From CAYRSS01 sp964426945 (GTDB taxonomy: Bacteria > Planctomycetota > Phycisphaerae > UBA1845), in assembly GCA_964426945.1 (NCBI GenBank), contig CAYRSS010000072.1, forward strand, positions 1 through 17,388: a stretch of DNA of 17,388 nucleotides, read 5' to 3'. Of this stretch, positions 1 through 7,554 are shown one piece after another; within the stretch, counting starts at the first letter, position 1; each line of letters begins with the position of its first letter. The translations under genes were made by a program, and so were the position numbers. Under the pieces are notes generated by a model. It did not search any database and had not been told where the DNA came from. It saw nothing but the letters and a program-made list of their open reading frames with translations.

Positions 1-1056
1 GTTACGCCCGAAAACCGTCTCGTATTTCAATGTTGGTATGAAGCCGCTTGCACTCGCCTGCCTTCGGATCCCCCTCCTCCACTTGATCCGGTCAGAATCG
101 TGCTCGCTGCCTGCTCAGTGCCCGAACTGGGCAGCACAACTGCCGAGACGTGGATGGCTCTGAAGGGCAAGAGCCTATTCATACAGTGCCACGATGAAGA
201 GGATGGCCAGGAATTCCGCAAGACGCGCAACACTTTTCTGATGCTCGCCTGGGCGTCTGAGGAAGGATTGCGGCGGCGCCAGCAGCCTGTAGTCCTAATA
301 TGTCGAGAGACTACCAGCTATGCTGGCCCGGACTCAAGCGAAAAGGGCTCAAACGAGGCTGATAATATAAGTACAGGCTTCAAGGGGGTGCTCTGTGATC
401 ATGAGCAGCACGCTTCCTGCAAAGCCGGCCCCTGGGCACAGCCAAGGCGCTCAGTGTGGACAGAACGCGGACTAAAGGTCGAGTACTTCGACTTCGACAT
501 GGTCGTAGAACGTACTTCTGCAAGCGAGGTTAATGAAGGCATAGAGCCATTGTACCAATTCCACTTGGAGGTCGACGAAGTTATTCTCCCGCGGGATCGA
601 TTTCCGGATTTGCGTGGCTATCCCGTCTGGGATCGAGGGACACTTGCGATGGCGCAGAAACGTACAAAGGGTATGCACCGAGATTCTGGGTACATTGTTA
701 GTGAATCTGATGCCGCGCGGATCCTTAGATGTCTTCGAGATGACTTCGGCGTGGACTTCGATAAGGCGAAAGCGCTACCTCGCAGCCTACAGGCCGACCC
801 CAGAGTCGGACTGCGGATCGCAACTCACCCGGTCAATCATACATTCCTGCCATTGCCCGCCGCGCAGCGCGCCGCCGCCGCTCGCTCACGAGAGCAGGGC
901 GTTGAGAGCGATGACGGTTCGAAGTACTACAGCTCCGTGCCTCGGGGATTCATCGCGGCCGAGTGGGCGCCGCCGGGCAGGACACATCTTGTTCGTCGCG
1001 TCTCGCAGGCGTCGGTCGTGTGCCTCAAGGAACTAGTCGAGAGATGGACGACCTAG
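1..1056 (+). CDS. Partial hypothetical protein (5' end outside window)
   Basis: The reading frame is open from the first base of the window to a TAG at 1054-1056, giving at least 351 codons. The true start is probably upstream; a GTG at 100 is the first plausible internal start. I do not recognise the family. The middle and C-terminal parts look like a folded soluble protein: alternating hydrophobic and charged residues, the acidic segment VEYFDFDMVVE, and YPVWDRGTLAMAQKRTKGMH. I see no signal peptide or membrane helix. Codon third positions are clearly less GC-biased than in every other gene here (for example CTA ATA TGT and AAT ATA AGT), which suggests recent acquisition or weak selection. 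There is no operon partner in view: the next gene, catalase, is convergent. The coding call rests on ORF length and protein-like composition only. The first 100 bases could be noncoding. Confidence 0.5.
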   Translation, partial: VTPENRLVFQCWYEAACTRLPSDPPPPLDPVRIVLAACSVPELGSTTAETWMALKGKSLFIQCHDEEDGQEFRKTRNTFLMLAWASEEGLRRRQQPVVLICRETTSYAGPDSSEKGSNEADNISTGFKGVLCDHEQHASCKAGPWAQPRRSVWTERGLKVEYFDFDMVVERTSASEVNEGIEPLYQFHLEVDEVILPRDRFPDLRGYPVWDRGTLAMAQKRTKGMHRDSGYIVSESDAARILRCLRDDFGVDFDKAKALPRSLQADPRVGLRIATHPVNHTFLPLPAAQRAAAARSREQGVESDDGSKYYSSVPRGFIAAEWAPPGRTHLVRRVSQASVVCLKELVERWTT

Positions 1057-1210
1057 CAGGCGAACCTTTGCGCTGACATCCATCGAGGTCAGCAGTCTGA
1101 GATAGCTGCAGGCCGGCACTTAATCCGATTGATTGCAAGCCTGCGCGTCCTGGACATCTGCTATGCCCTAACACCACTCCGCGGTTTCATCAGTAGACTC
1201 GCTGGAGTGC

Positions 1211-1246
1211 AGAGGGCAGGCCCGCCGTCTGGCGAGCCTGCCCTCT
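1211..1246. terminator. Strong hairpin between convergent genes, probable bidirectional terminator
   Basis: An 11-bp perfect stem (AGAGGGCAGGC at 1211-1221 with GCCTGCCCTCT at 1236-1246) continues past one C/A mismatch into a 4-bp CGCC/GGCG stem closing the tetraloop GTCT. It lies between two converging genes, where a shared terminator is expected. Neither side has a T-run, so it is not a classical intrinsic terminator. It could instead act as an mRNA 3'-end stabiliser. Confidence 0.55.
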
Positions 1247-1290
1247 GATTCGACGACCATCACGAAGGGCTCAGGCGTGTCCGCTGATGC

Positions 1291-1345
1291 GCGTCTCCGC
1301 GCTCTTTGATTCCGCCTCTGCGCCCTCCGCGTCCGCTCCCGTGAG
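1291..1345 (-). repeat. CT-rich intergenic repeat module, copy A
   Basis: A stretch built from near-repeats of TCTGCGCCCTCCGCG ending in GTGAG. A related sequence occurs in the other orientation at 13398-13440: on its minus strand it reads CTCTCCGCGCCCTCCGC and also ends in GTGAG. Such low-complexity modules commonly recur between genes in some phyla, including planctomycetes as I recall. Function unknown. Confidence 0.45.
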
Positions 1346-1376
1346 CCCCGGAGCTACTCCCCTGCCGGTGCGGCGT

Positions 1377-2861
1377 CTACGCGTGCGCCGGCTGCGCCTT
1401 CGGTGCGGCGGGCTTGGCGGCGAGGCCGAGCTTCTCCGCTACGCGGCGGCCGTAGTCCTGGTCGGCGCTGTAGAAGTGGGCGAGCTGGCGCTCCTGCACT
1501 TCCTTGCGCGCCTGGCCGAGGACGCCGGCGATGCGCGTGGTCAGCCGGTCGCGGTGGGCATCGTCGAACATCCGGTACAGGTTGCCCGGCTGGGTGAAGT
1601 CGTCGTGGTCCACGGTGGAGTCGAAGCGATCGACGATCACCTGGCCCAGCGCCCAGGCCGGGTCCTTGTAGACGGCGTCGGGCTCGGGGGCGCCGGCGCG
1701 GCTGTTGGGCCAGTAGTTCGGCTTGCCGCCGTAGGCCGCCGCCGAGGCCATCGAGCCGTCGCGCATGTAGTTGCTGACCGGCACCTTCGGCTTGTTCACC
1801 GGCAGCTCGCGGTAGTTGACGCCGATGCGATACAGGTGGGTGTCGGCGTAGCTCATCAGGCGCGCCTGGAGCATCTTGTCGGGGCTCGGCCCGATGCCCG
1901 GCACGAGCGAGCTCGGGTTGAACGCGGCCTGCTCCACCTCGGCGAAGTAGTTCTCCGGGTTGCGGTTCAGCTCCATCATGCCGGCCTCGATCAGCGGGAA
2001 CTCGCCGTGCGGCCAGACCTTGGTCAGGTCGAAGGGGTTCCAGCGGAACTTCTCCGCCTGAGCCTGGGTCATCACCTGGATGTACACCTTCCAGCGCGGA
2101 AACTTCTTCTGCTCGATGGCGTTGAACAGTTCGCGCTGATGGCTCTCGCGGTCCTCGCCGATGAGGCGGGCTGACTCGTCGTCCATCAGGCAGCGGATGC
2201 CCTCCTGGGTCTTGAAATGGAACTTGCACCACACGCGATCGCCCTGGGCGTTGATCAGCGAGTAGGTGTGACTGCCATAGCCGTTCATGTTGCCGTACGC
2301 CGCGGGAATGCCGCGGTCGGAGAACAGGATCGTCACCTGGTGCAGCGACTCGGGGCAGAGCGACCAGAAATCCCACTGCATGTCCATGCAGCGCAGGTTG
2401 GTCTTCGGGTCGCGCTTCTGGGTGTGGATGAACATCTGGAACTTGTACGGGTCGCGCACAAAGAAGACCGGCGTGTTGTTGCCCACGAGGTCCCAGTTGC
2501 CCTCGTCGGTGTAGAACTTCACGGCGAAGCCGCGCACGTCGCGCTCGGCGTCGGCGGCGCCGCGCTCGCCCGCCACCGTCGAAAAGCGGAGGAACAGGTC
2601 CGTCTTCTTGCCGACCTTGCTGAAGATCGCCGCGCGGGTGTACTTCGTGATGTCGCCCGTGACCGTGAACGTGCCGTAGGCGCCAGAGCCCTTGGCGTGC
2701 ACGACGCGCTCGGGGATGCGCTCGCGGTTGAAGTGCTGCATCTGCTCGAGCAACTGCACGTCCTGCATCAGCACCGGGCCGCGCGGGCCGGCGGTCAGCG
2801 CCTGCTGCATGCCGATCGGCGCGCCGTCCTGGGTCGTGAGGATGGGTTTCTTGTCTGCCAT
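1377..2861 (-). CDS. katA: Heme catalase, small-subunit type
   Basis: Monofunctional catalase of 494 residues, which converts hydrogen peroxide to water and oxygen. Family landmarks are all present: distal His55 (in RVVHAKGSGAYG), Asn128 (in GNWDLVGNNTP) and proximal heme-ligand Tyr338 (in RLMSYADTHLYR). The spacings of 73 and 210 residues between them equal those of human catalase (75, 148, 358). The length fits the small-subunit class, with no C-terminal flavodoxin-like domain. The frame stays open upstream, but ATG at 2861 is chosen because MADKKP matches the usual catalase N-terminus and GAAAGGAAA lies about 7 bases before it. There is no signal peptide, so it is cytoplasmic. It is divergent from an OxyR-type gene, and a candidate promoter at 3002-3031 abuts an OxyR-like box, so peroxide induction is likely. 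Confidence 0.97.
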   Translation of the reverse strand: MADKKPILTTQDGAPIGMQQALTAGPRGPVLMQDVQLLEQMQHFNRERIPERVVHAKGSGAYGTFTVTGDITKYTRAAIFSKVGKKTDLFLRFSTVAGERGAADAERDVRGFAVKFYTDEGNWDLVGNNTPVFFVRDPYKFQMFIHTQKRDPKTNLRCMDMQWDFWSLCPESLHQVTILFSDRGIPAAYGNMNGYGSHTYSLINAQGDRVWCKFHFKTQEGIRCLMDDESARLIGEDRESHQRELFNAIEQKKFPRWKVYIQVMTQAQAEKFRWNPFDLTKVWPHGEFPLIEAGMMELNRNPENYFAEVEQAAFNPSSLVPGIGPSPDKMLQARLMSYADTHLYRIGVNYRELPVNKPKVPVSNYMRDGSMASAAAYGGKPNYWPNSRAGAPEPDAVYKDPAWALGQVIVDRFDSTVDHDDFTQPGNLYRMFDDAHRDRLTTRIAGVLGQARKEVQERQLAHFYSADQDYGRRVAEKLGLAAKPAAPKAQPAHA

Positions 2862-3001
2862 GGCTGTTTCCTTTCGCGTTGACACGTGGCGTTGACGATC
2901 GCGGCGACGACCGGTTGTTCGCGCGGAGACGCGCGTCAGACCATTCGCCTGCTGCCTGCGGGGCGGACGGTGCCGACGCCCGCGCCCCCCCGCACGCCGG
3001 G

Positions 3002-3031
3002 ATTGTGGCCGATGGCGGCATAGCCTTCCAA
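3002..3031 (-). promoter_or_regulatory. Candidate katA promoter
   Basis: On the minus strand, TTGGAA (3031-3026) is followed by 18 bases and CACAAT (3007-3002); each hexamer matches the sigma-70 consensus at 4 of 6 positions. The -35 hexamer touches the end of the OxyR-like box at 3031-3067, the position from which OxyR activates transcription in known systems. The predicted leader before katA is about 130 bases. Confidence 0.4.
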
Positions 3032-3067
3032 TACGAAGTGCCTTATGATCCGATAGGTACTGCCTAT
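3031..3067. promoter_or_regulatory. OxyR-like operator between katA and oxyR
   Basis: The well-preserved half is ATAG-N7-CTAT (3053-3056 and 3064-3067). Exactly 22 bases upstream, in phase, is a degenerate half, ATAC-N7-CTTA (3031-3034 and 3042-3045). Together they fit the E. coli OxyR tetrad pattern of four ATAG/CTAT elements spaced by seven bases. The box overlaps the oxyR start codon and a TATGAT -10-like hexamer at 3044-3049, which would allow autorepression, and abuts the katA -35. Confidence 0.6.
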
Positions 3068-3980
3068 GGAAATCCACCAGCTCCGCTACTTCCTCGCCGT
3101 GGCCGAGGCCCGCAGTTTCAGCCGCGCGGCCGAACGCTGCCGCGTCGCCCAGCCGTCGCTCAGCCAGCAGATCCGCAAGCTCGAAGCCGACATCGGCCAG
3201 CGCCTCTTCGACCGCCTGCCGCGCGGGGCGGCCCTGACCGAGGCGGGACGGGCCCTGCTGCCGCGGGCCAGGCGGATCCTCGCCGAGGTGCACGACGTCG
3301 CCGCGGCCGTGGCCCAGGAGATCGACGCGGGGCGTGGGCCGCTGGTGGTCGGCGCGATCCCGACCATGGCCCCCTACCTGCTGCCGCCGATGCTCAAGCC
3401 GTTCATGCGGCGCTACCCCGAGTGCGAGCTGACCCTGCGCGAGGATCTCACCGACCGGCTGGTCGAGGCGCTGCTTGATGCCGAGTTGGACTTCGCCGTG
3501 CTGAGCACGCCCATCGACCAGGGGAACCTGCGGCTCGACGTGCTCGGGCAGGAGGCGCTGCTCCTGGCGTCGGCGCGAGGGTACACGCTACCGCGGGAGG
3601 CACCGGCGCTGCGTCTCTCCGACCTCGACGAGCAGCCGGCGGTCGTGCTGCATGAGATGCATTGCCTCGGGCAGCAGATCGAGTCGTTCTGCTCCGCGCG
3701 GCGCGTTCGCCGGCGAATCGTCTGCCGCTCGACGCAGCTCTCAACCGTGCTGCAACTGGTGGGGCTCGGGCTCGGGGTGTCGATCGTGCCCGAAATGTGC
3801 GCGCGGGCCGACCAGTCGCCCGGACGGGTCTATACCTCGCTGGGGCGCGGTGGACCGACGCGGGATATCGCGGTGGCCTGCCGGGTGGACAGATCGCTCT
3901 CGCGCCTCAGCCGCGAGTTCATCGCCATGCTGCGCGAACACATCGGAAGCGGGAGGCACCGGCTCGACCGCCGCGGGTGA
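3066..3980 (+). CDS. oxyR: OxyR-type LysR-family peroxide sensor/regulator
   Basis: LysR-family transcription factor of 304 residues. Residues 1-60 form the winged helix-turn-helix (MEIHQLRYFLAVAE, then AQPSLSQQIRKLE, with the family's GAALTEAG segment after it). Residues 90-300 form the effector domain. The decisive feature is MHCLGQQIESFC: Cys200 and Cys209 are separated by eight residues, as are the peroxide-sensing Cys199 and Cys208 of E. coli OxyR, and the following segment (STQLSTVLQLVGLGLGVSIVP) matches OxyR's ATSLETLRNMVAAGSGITLLP region. It should therefore sense peroxide by disulfide formation and activate the divergent catalase gene. The ATG at 3066 is preceded by a modest AGG-containing ribosome site and lies inside the putative OxyR box. 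Its 3' end converges on the oxidoreductase gene 30 bases away. Confidence 0.92.
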   Translation: MEIHQLRYFLAVAEARSFSRAAERCRVAQPSLSQQIRKLEADIGQRLFDRLPRGAALTEAGRALLPRARRILAEVHDVAAAVAQEIDAGRGPLVVGAIPTMAPYLLPPMLKPFMRRYPECELTLREDLTDRLVEALLDAELDFAVLSTPIDQGNLRLDVLGQEALLLASARGYTLPREAPALRLSDLDEQPAVVLHEMHCLGQQIESFCSARRVRRRIVCRSTQLSTVLQLVGLGLGVSIVPEMCARADQSPGRVYTSLGRGGPTRDIAVACRVDRSLSRLSREFIAMLREHIGSGRHRLDRRG

Positions 3981-4010
3981 AGCGGCAGGGACTCGCGGCA
4001 GAGGACGGCG

Positions 4011-5048
4011 TCAGGCGAGATCCGGCCGCCACTCGTGCTCGCGAAGCGACGCGGTGATGCGCTCGGCGAGCTCGACGGCGCGAAAGCCCTCCTCCGCCGA
4101 GACGGCCGCAGCGGCGCCGGTGCGGATCGAGGTGAAAAACGCGTTGTACTCGGCGGTGAGCGCGTCGGTGTCCGGGTCGGGCATCTGCAGTTCTTCGACC
4201 TTCACCATCGAGCCCCAGTCGAGATCCTGCATCTGCGAGAGGTCTTCGGCGTTGCGCTCGCGGGCCATGCGGATCAGGTCGAGGTTGTCGGCCAGTTTCA
4301 CGGCGAGCCCGGTCTTCTTCTGGTAGTCCATCGTCAGGTAGGCCGTCGGCGAAAAGACGCGGATCTTCCGCTCGACCTTCAGCGCCACGCGCGACGCGGT
4401 CATGTTCACGACACAGCCGTTGGCAAAGCGGACGCGGGCGTTGGCCACGTCCTCGTGGGGCGAGAGCACGCTTACGCCCACCGCGTCCACACGATAGTCG
4501 TAACAGCGGACCAGGTGCAGCACGACGTCGATATCGTGGATCATCAGGTCCATGACGACGCCGATGTCCGCGCTGCGGAAAGAAAAGGGCGCGATGCGGT
4601 GTGTCTCGATGAACCGCGGCGTCACCTCCATCCGCACCATTGCCTGTACGACCGGGTTGAACCGCTCCGAGTGCCCGACCTGGAGCAGGCAGTCGTGCCG
4701 CTTCGCCGCTTCGACCAGGCGCCGCGAGCCGGCTGCGTCGGGGGCCAGCGGCTTCTCGATGAGCACGGGCAGGCGGCGTTCGATGAGCGGCAGGGCCACC
4801 GCCTCGTGCGCGGATGTCGGCACGGCGACGGTCACCGCGTCGTACGCCGCGGTTACGTCGGCCAGGCGGGCGACCGCCGCGGCGCCGCATTCGCTCGCCA
4901 GCTTCTGCGCGCGGCCGGCATCGCTGTCGACCACCGCGACCAGCCGGCAGTCACTGCGGCCGGCGAGGCGCCGGGCATGGTGCCCGCCCATGCGGCCGGC
5001 GCCGATGAGCACGATGCGAATCGGGTCGTGTGTGGCGGCTGGAGTCAT
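4011..5048 (-). CDS. Gfo/Idh/MocA-family oxidoreductase, last gene of the lipid A block
   Basis: NAD(P)-dependent oxidoreductase of 345 residues. An N-terminal Rossmann fold carries GAGRMGGHHARRL (glycines at 16, 18 and 21), followed by EKPLA at 98-102, where the family's conserved lysine sits. The C-terminal catalytic domain includes DLMIHDIDVVLHL (167-179), with the typical H-x-x-D pair. The ATG at 5048 is used because the Rossmann motif follows at the normal distance; the longer frame upstream runs antiparallel into lpxA and lacks homology. It lies 59 bases after lpxA on the same strand, so it is probably co-transcribed. GnnA, which oxidises the 3-hydroxyl of UDP-GlcNAc for N-acyl-linked lipid A, is a member of this family encoded near lpxA in some bacteria. 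No GnnB aminotransferase is visible here, so substrate and role are unproven. Confidence 0.9.
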   Translation of the reverse strand: MTPAATHDPIRIVLIGAGRMGGHHARRLAGRSDCRLVAVVDSDAGRAQKLASECGAAAVARLADVTAAYDAVTVAVPTSAHEAVALPLIERRLPVLIEKPLAPDAAGSRRLVEAAKRHDCLLQVGHSERFNPVVQAMVRMEVTPRFIETHRIAPFSFRSADIGVVMDLMIHDIDVVLHLVRCYDYRVDAVGVSVLSPHEDVANARVRFANGCVVNMTASRVALKVERKIRVFSPTAYLTMDYQKKTGLAVKLADNLDLIRMARERNAEDLSQMQDLDWGSMVKVEELQMPDPDTDALTAEYNAFFTSIRTGAAAAVSAEEGFRAVELAERITASLREHEWRPDLA

Positions 5049-5073
5049 GTAGCGATCCGTCCACAGCCGGCTG

Positions 5074-5099
5074 CCGGGAAACCCGGACCCTGCAAGGGT
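5074..5099. other. Two adjacent small hairpins between lpxA and the oxidoreductase
   Basis: CCGGG-AAA-CCCGG (5074-5086) and ACCCT-GCA-AGGGT (5087-5099) are two back-to-back 5-bp stems with 3-base loops. They lie in the 59-base gap right after the lpxA stop. There is no T-run, so they may tune processing or partial read-through between the two genes rather than terminate. Short stems like these can occur by chance in GC-rich DNA. Confidence 0.3.
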
Positions 5100-5107
5100 G
5101 CGCGCGA

Positions 5108-6208
5108 CTAGCCCGCACCTCCGGTGAACATGGCGGTGACTGTCTTGTCTGCCTCGAGGACCACGCGGATGGGGTTGCTGGCGCCATGGAAATCGCCGTT
5201 CCAGCCGGTGAAGATCGACCCCTCGTGCGCCTGCGCGGTCAGCTCGATCGCCGGCACACCGGGCACGGGCGACTCGCTGGCGCTCTGACGGACCAGCCCG
5301 TTGCCCTCGACGTGGATGGTCAGCTTGGGGGCCGACTTCGGCTGTCGCTGGTTGTCGAGCTTCCACGAGTTGCGGTGCACCGGATCGGGCCGAAGCGACT
5401 CGAGATACCGCCCATGCCGCCCGTGGGCGAACGAACGCAGCAGGAACCGGCAGAGATACTCGACGTGCTGATTCAGCGGACGCGTGTCGAGAATCTCCTG
5501 CACGCGCTCGGCGATGGGCGTGGTGCTCTGCCGCGCCCGGCGCGAGTACAGCCGCATGAACGCGTCCTTGAGCAAGTCGACGTCTTCCTGCGAGAAGCCG
5601 CAGCGCTGCAGGCCGACGCCGTTGACCATGCGGACCTCGCTGCGTGTGCCGCGGGCGGCGACGACGACCATGTAGGGCGGCACGTCGGCCGAGACGCGGG
5701 TCATGCCGCCGATGAACGCGTGGCGCCCGACCGTCACGAAGTGGTGCACCGCGCTATGGCCGCCCATGTTGACGCGATCCTCGACATGCACATGACCGGC
5801 GAACTGGACATAGTTGGCGATCACGCAGCCGCTGCCGATGCGGCAGTCGTGTGCAACGTGCACGCCGATGAGCAGCAAGTTGCCGTCGCCGATGCGCGTG
5901 ACACCGCCGCCGTTGCCCGTGCCGGGGTGAACCGTCACCATCTCGCGGAAGATGTTGCGGCGGCCGATCTCGAGGGTGGTCCGCTCGCCGGAGAACTTCA
6001 GGTCCTGCGGCGGCATGCCGAGCACCGCCTGGGGGAAGACCTCGCAGCCTTCCCCGAGCGTGGTGTGGCCTTCCACGGTTGCGTGATGGTGGATGCGGCA
6101 GCGATCGCCGAGCACGACGTGCGGGCCGATGACGGAATAGGCGCCGACCTCGACGCCCGCGCCGAGCTTCGCATCCGGGTGAACCAGGGCGGTGGGGTGA
6201 ATACTCAA
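5108..6208 (-). CDS. lpxA: UDP-GlcNAc O-acyltransferase LpxA with an unusual C-terminal domain
   Basis: First enzyme of lipid A synthesis, moving a 3-hydroxyacyl chain from ACP to UDP-GlcNAc in the cytoplasm. Residues 2-185 form the left-handed beta-helix of hexapeptide repeats. VHVAHDCRIG contains catalytic His120 (E. coli His125), and PPQDLKFSG and AGHVHVEDR match family landmarks. The FIGG segment keeps glycine at the acyl-ruler position (E. coli Gly173), compatible with a long chain. Residues 186-265 are the helical C-terminal domain. A normal LpxA ends near 260-270, but this one continues to 366 with an InlB B-repeat-like domain (about 294-363). No ATG fits; TTG at 6208 gives SIHPTALVHP, the expected N-terminus. 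A GGGAG lies about 11 bases upstream. The gene begins 26 bases after the lpxC-fabZ stop. Confidence 0.93.
   Translation of the reverse strand: MSIHPTALVHPDAKLGAGVEVGAYSVIGPHVVLGDRCRIHHHATVEGHTTLGEGCEVFPQAVLGMPPQDLKFSGERTTLEIGRRNIFREMVTVHPGTGNGGGVTRIGDGNLLLIGVHVAHDCRIGSGCVIANYVQFAGHVHVEDRVNMGGHSAVHHFVTVGRHAFIGGMTRVSADVPPYMVVVAARGTRSEVRMVNGVGLQRCGFSQEDVDLLKDAFMRLYSRRARQSTTPIAERVQEILDTRPLNQHVEYLCRFLLRSFAHGRHGRYLESLRPDPVHRNSWKLDNQRQPKSAPKLTIHVEGNGLVRQSASESPVPGVPAIELTAQAHEGSIFTGWNGDFHGASNPIRVVLEADKTVTAMFTGGAG
5120..5329 (-). other. InlB B-repeat-like domain fused to LpxA
   Basis: Residues 294-363 of the lpxA product read as a divergent InlB B-repeat / 'bacterial repeat' module. KLTIHVEGNGLV corresponds to the opening strand and G-x-G turn, IELTAQAHEG to the 'VTLTA-P--G' strand, FTGWNGDFHGASNP to the hallmark 'F-GW-GD--G--NP', and KTVTAMF to the closing 'KTVTA-F'. 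These domains are normally found in secreted or cell-surface proteins. No stop codon and no good start codon separates it from the acyltransferase. The family name is from recall of its motif, not a search. Confidence 0.75.
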
Positions 6209-6234
6209 AGCCGTCTCAGCTCCCGCGCAAGAAC

Positions 6235-7554
6235 CTACCGCGCCTCCGCGTCGGTCAGGACGAACTTGATCTCGGCCTCCGCCACGATTTCGTTGCCGAC
6301 CTTGGCTGAAGCCCGGACGTGACCGGTCGTTGAACGAACCCGGACCGCCTCGGCCTCGAGAATCAACTGGTCGCCGGGGCGCACGGCGCGGCGGAACTTC
6401 ACCTTGTCGAGGCTCAGCAGCACCGCCACTTTGCCCTTGTGTTCCAGCGCCTGGCTGAGCAGCAGGCCGCCCGCCTGGGCGAGAGCCTCGACGATCAGCA
6501 CGCCCGGCATGATCGGATCGCCCGGATAGTGACCCTGGAAGAACTCTTCGTTGATGGTGACGTTCTTGATCGCGACGATGCGCTGCGTGCCCTGGATTTC
6601 CAGCACGCGGTCGATCAGCAGCATCGGGTAGCGGTGCGGCAGAATGCGCTGCACCTTGCGGATGTCGATCTGGGGGCGGCCCTGCAGAAACGCCGCACGA
6701 CGCGCCGTGTCGCGCTGGTCGAGCAGCGCCCGCACCAGCGCATGATTCAGCGCGTGGCCGCTCTTGCGGGCGTGAACCCGGCCGATGATGAACTGGCCCA
6801 TCAGCATCAGGTCGCCGATCAGGTCCAGGATCTTGTGCCGTACACACTCGTCGGGATAGCGCAGCTCGTTGTCGATCGGCCCGTGATCGTCGAACACGAG
6901 AATGTCGTGCGGCGTCAGGTGCGTGCCCAGCCCCGCAGCGCGAAGCTGTTCCGCCTCCTGCTTGAGCACGAAGGTCCGCGCGGGGGCGATGCTGCGCTGA
7001 AACGTCTCGGGCGTAATGCTCACCCGGTACGCCTGGTGACCGATGGGCCCGCCATCGCCATAGTCCAGGTCGTAGAGAATCTCGAGCGTCTCGCTGTCGG
7101 GATCGAGCGGGGGCAGGGCGATCAGCTCGGCGTCGCCGTCGACCACGCGGATATAGTCGGTGATGACGTACGCGTCGCGCGGGGCGTCCTGCTCGCGGAT
7201 GCCGGCGGAGAGGATCTTGTCGACGAACGGCTGGCTGCTGCCGTCGAGCCCGGGGAGCTCGTTGCCGGTCAGCTCGATCTCGATGTTGTCGATGCCCAGC
7301 CCGGCGACGGCCGAGAGGCAATGCTCCACCGTCTCGATGGCCACGGTGCCGTTGCGCAGGGCCGTTCGTCGGGCCCGCTTGGAGACGTTCTCGATGCGGG
7401 CGGCGATGCGAATCGGCGGCGACTGGTCGGTCCGGACGAACCAGATGCCCGTATCGGGCCGACCCGGACGGAAGCGCAGGGTGACGCTCTCGCCGGTGAA
7501 GAGGCCCAGCCCGGCGATCTCGGCGTCATGTTCGATGGTGTGCTGATTCTTCAA
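6235..7554 (-). CDS. lpxC-fabZ: Bifunctional LpxC deacetylase / FabZ dehydratase
   Basis: A single 439-residue protein joining two enzymes. Residues 1-280 are LpxC, the zinc deacetylase of the committed lipid A step: TVEHCLSAVAGLG has His78, VRHKILDLIGDL has His240 and Asp244 (the three zinc ligands), and SGHALN has His267. Residues 295-435 are FabZ, which dehydrates 3-hydroxyacyl-ACP: LPHRYPMLLIDRV contains catalytic His307, and GHYPGDPIMPGVLIVEALAQ contains Glu356. The same fusion is known in Bacteroidetes and Planctomycetes; it puts the competing uses of hydroxyacyl-ACP in one polypeptide. Translation appears to start at TTG 7554, since KNQHTIEHDAEIAGLGLFTG aligns with the start of LpxC. 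This start lies inside lpxD (29-base overlap) with no strong ribosome site, suggesting translational coupling. Confidence 0.96.
   Translation of the reverse strand: MKNQHTIEHDAEIAGLGLFTGESVTLRFRPGRPDTGIWFVRTDQSPPIRIAARIENVSKRARRTALRNGTVAIETVEHCLSAVAGLGIDNIEIELTGNELPGLDGSSQPFVDKILSAGIREQDAPRDAYVITDYIRVVDGDAELIALPPLDPDSETLEILYDLDYGDGGPIGHQAYRVSITPETFQRSIAPARTFVLKQEAEQLRAAGLGTHLTPHDILVFDDHGPIDNELRYPDECVRHKILDLIGDLMLMGQFIIGRVHARKSGHALNHALVRALLDQRDTARRAAFLQGRPQIDIRKVQRILPHRYPMLLIDRVLEIQGTQRIVAIKNVTINEEFFQGHYPGDPIMPGVLIVEALAQAGGLLLSQALEHKGKVAVLLSLDKVKFRRAVRPGDQLILEAEAVRVRSTTGHVRASAKVGNEIVAEAEIKFVLTDAEAR

Larger units (their letters stand above)
1057..1376. other. Intergenic region between convergent genes
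   Basis: About 320 bases separate the end of the unrecognised gene from the end of catalase. They hold the hairpin at 1211-1246 and the CT-rich repeat module at 1291-1345, both listed separately. I see nothing else: no tRNA shape and no credible short gene. Confidence 0.6.

Noticed and set aside
1354..3021. A second minus-strand frame (555 codons) over katA
   Set aside because: It is an out-of-frame, Arg/Pro/Ala-rich shadow; all catalase active-site residues are in the other frame.
2862..3293. N-terminal extension of catalase across the oxyR start
   Set aside because: It would run antisense through oxyR, lacks catalase similarity, and a good ribosome site precedes the ATG at 2861.
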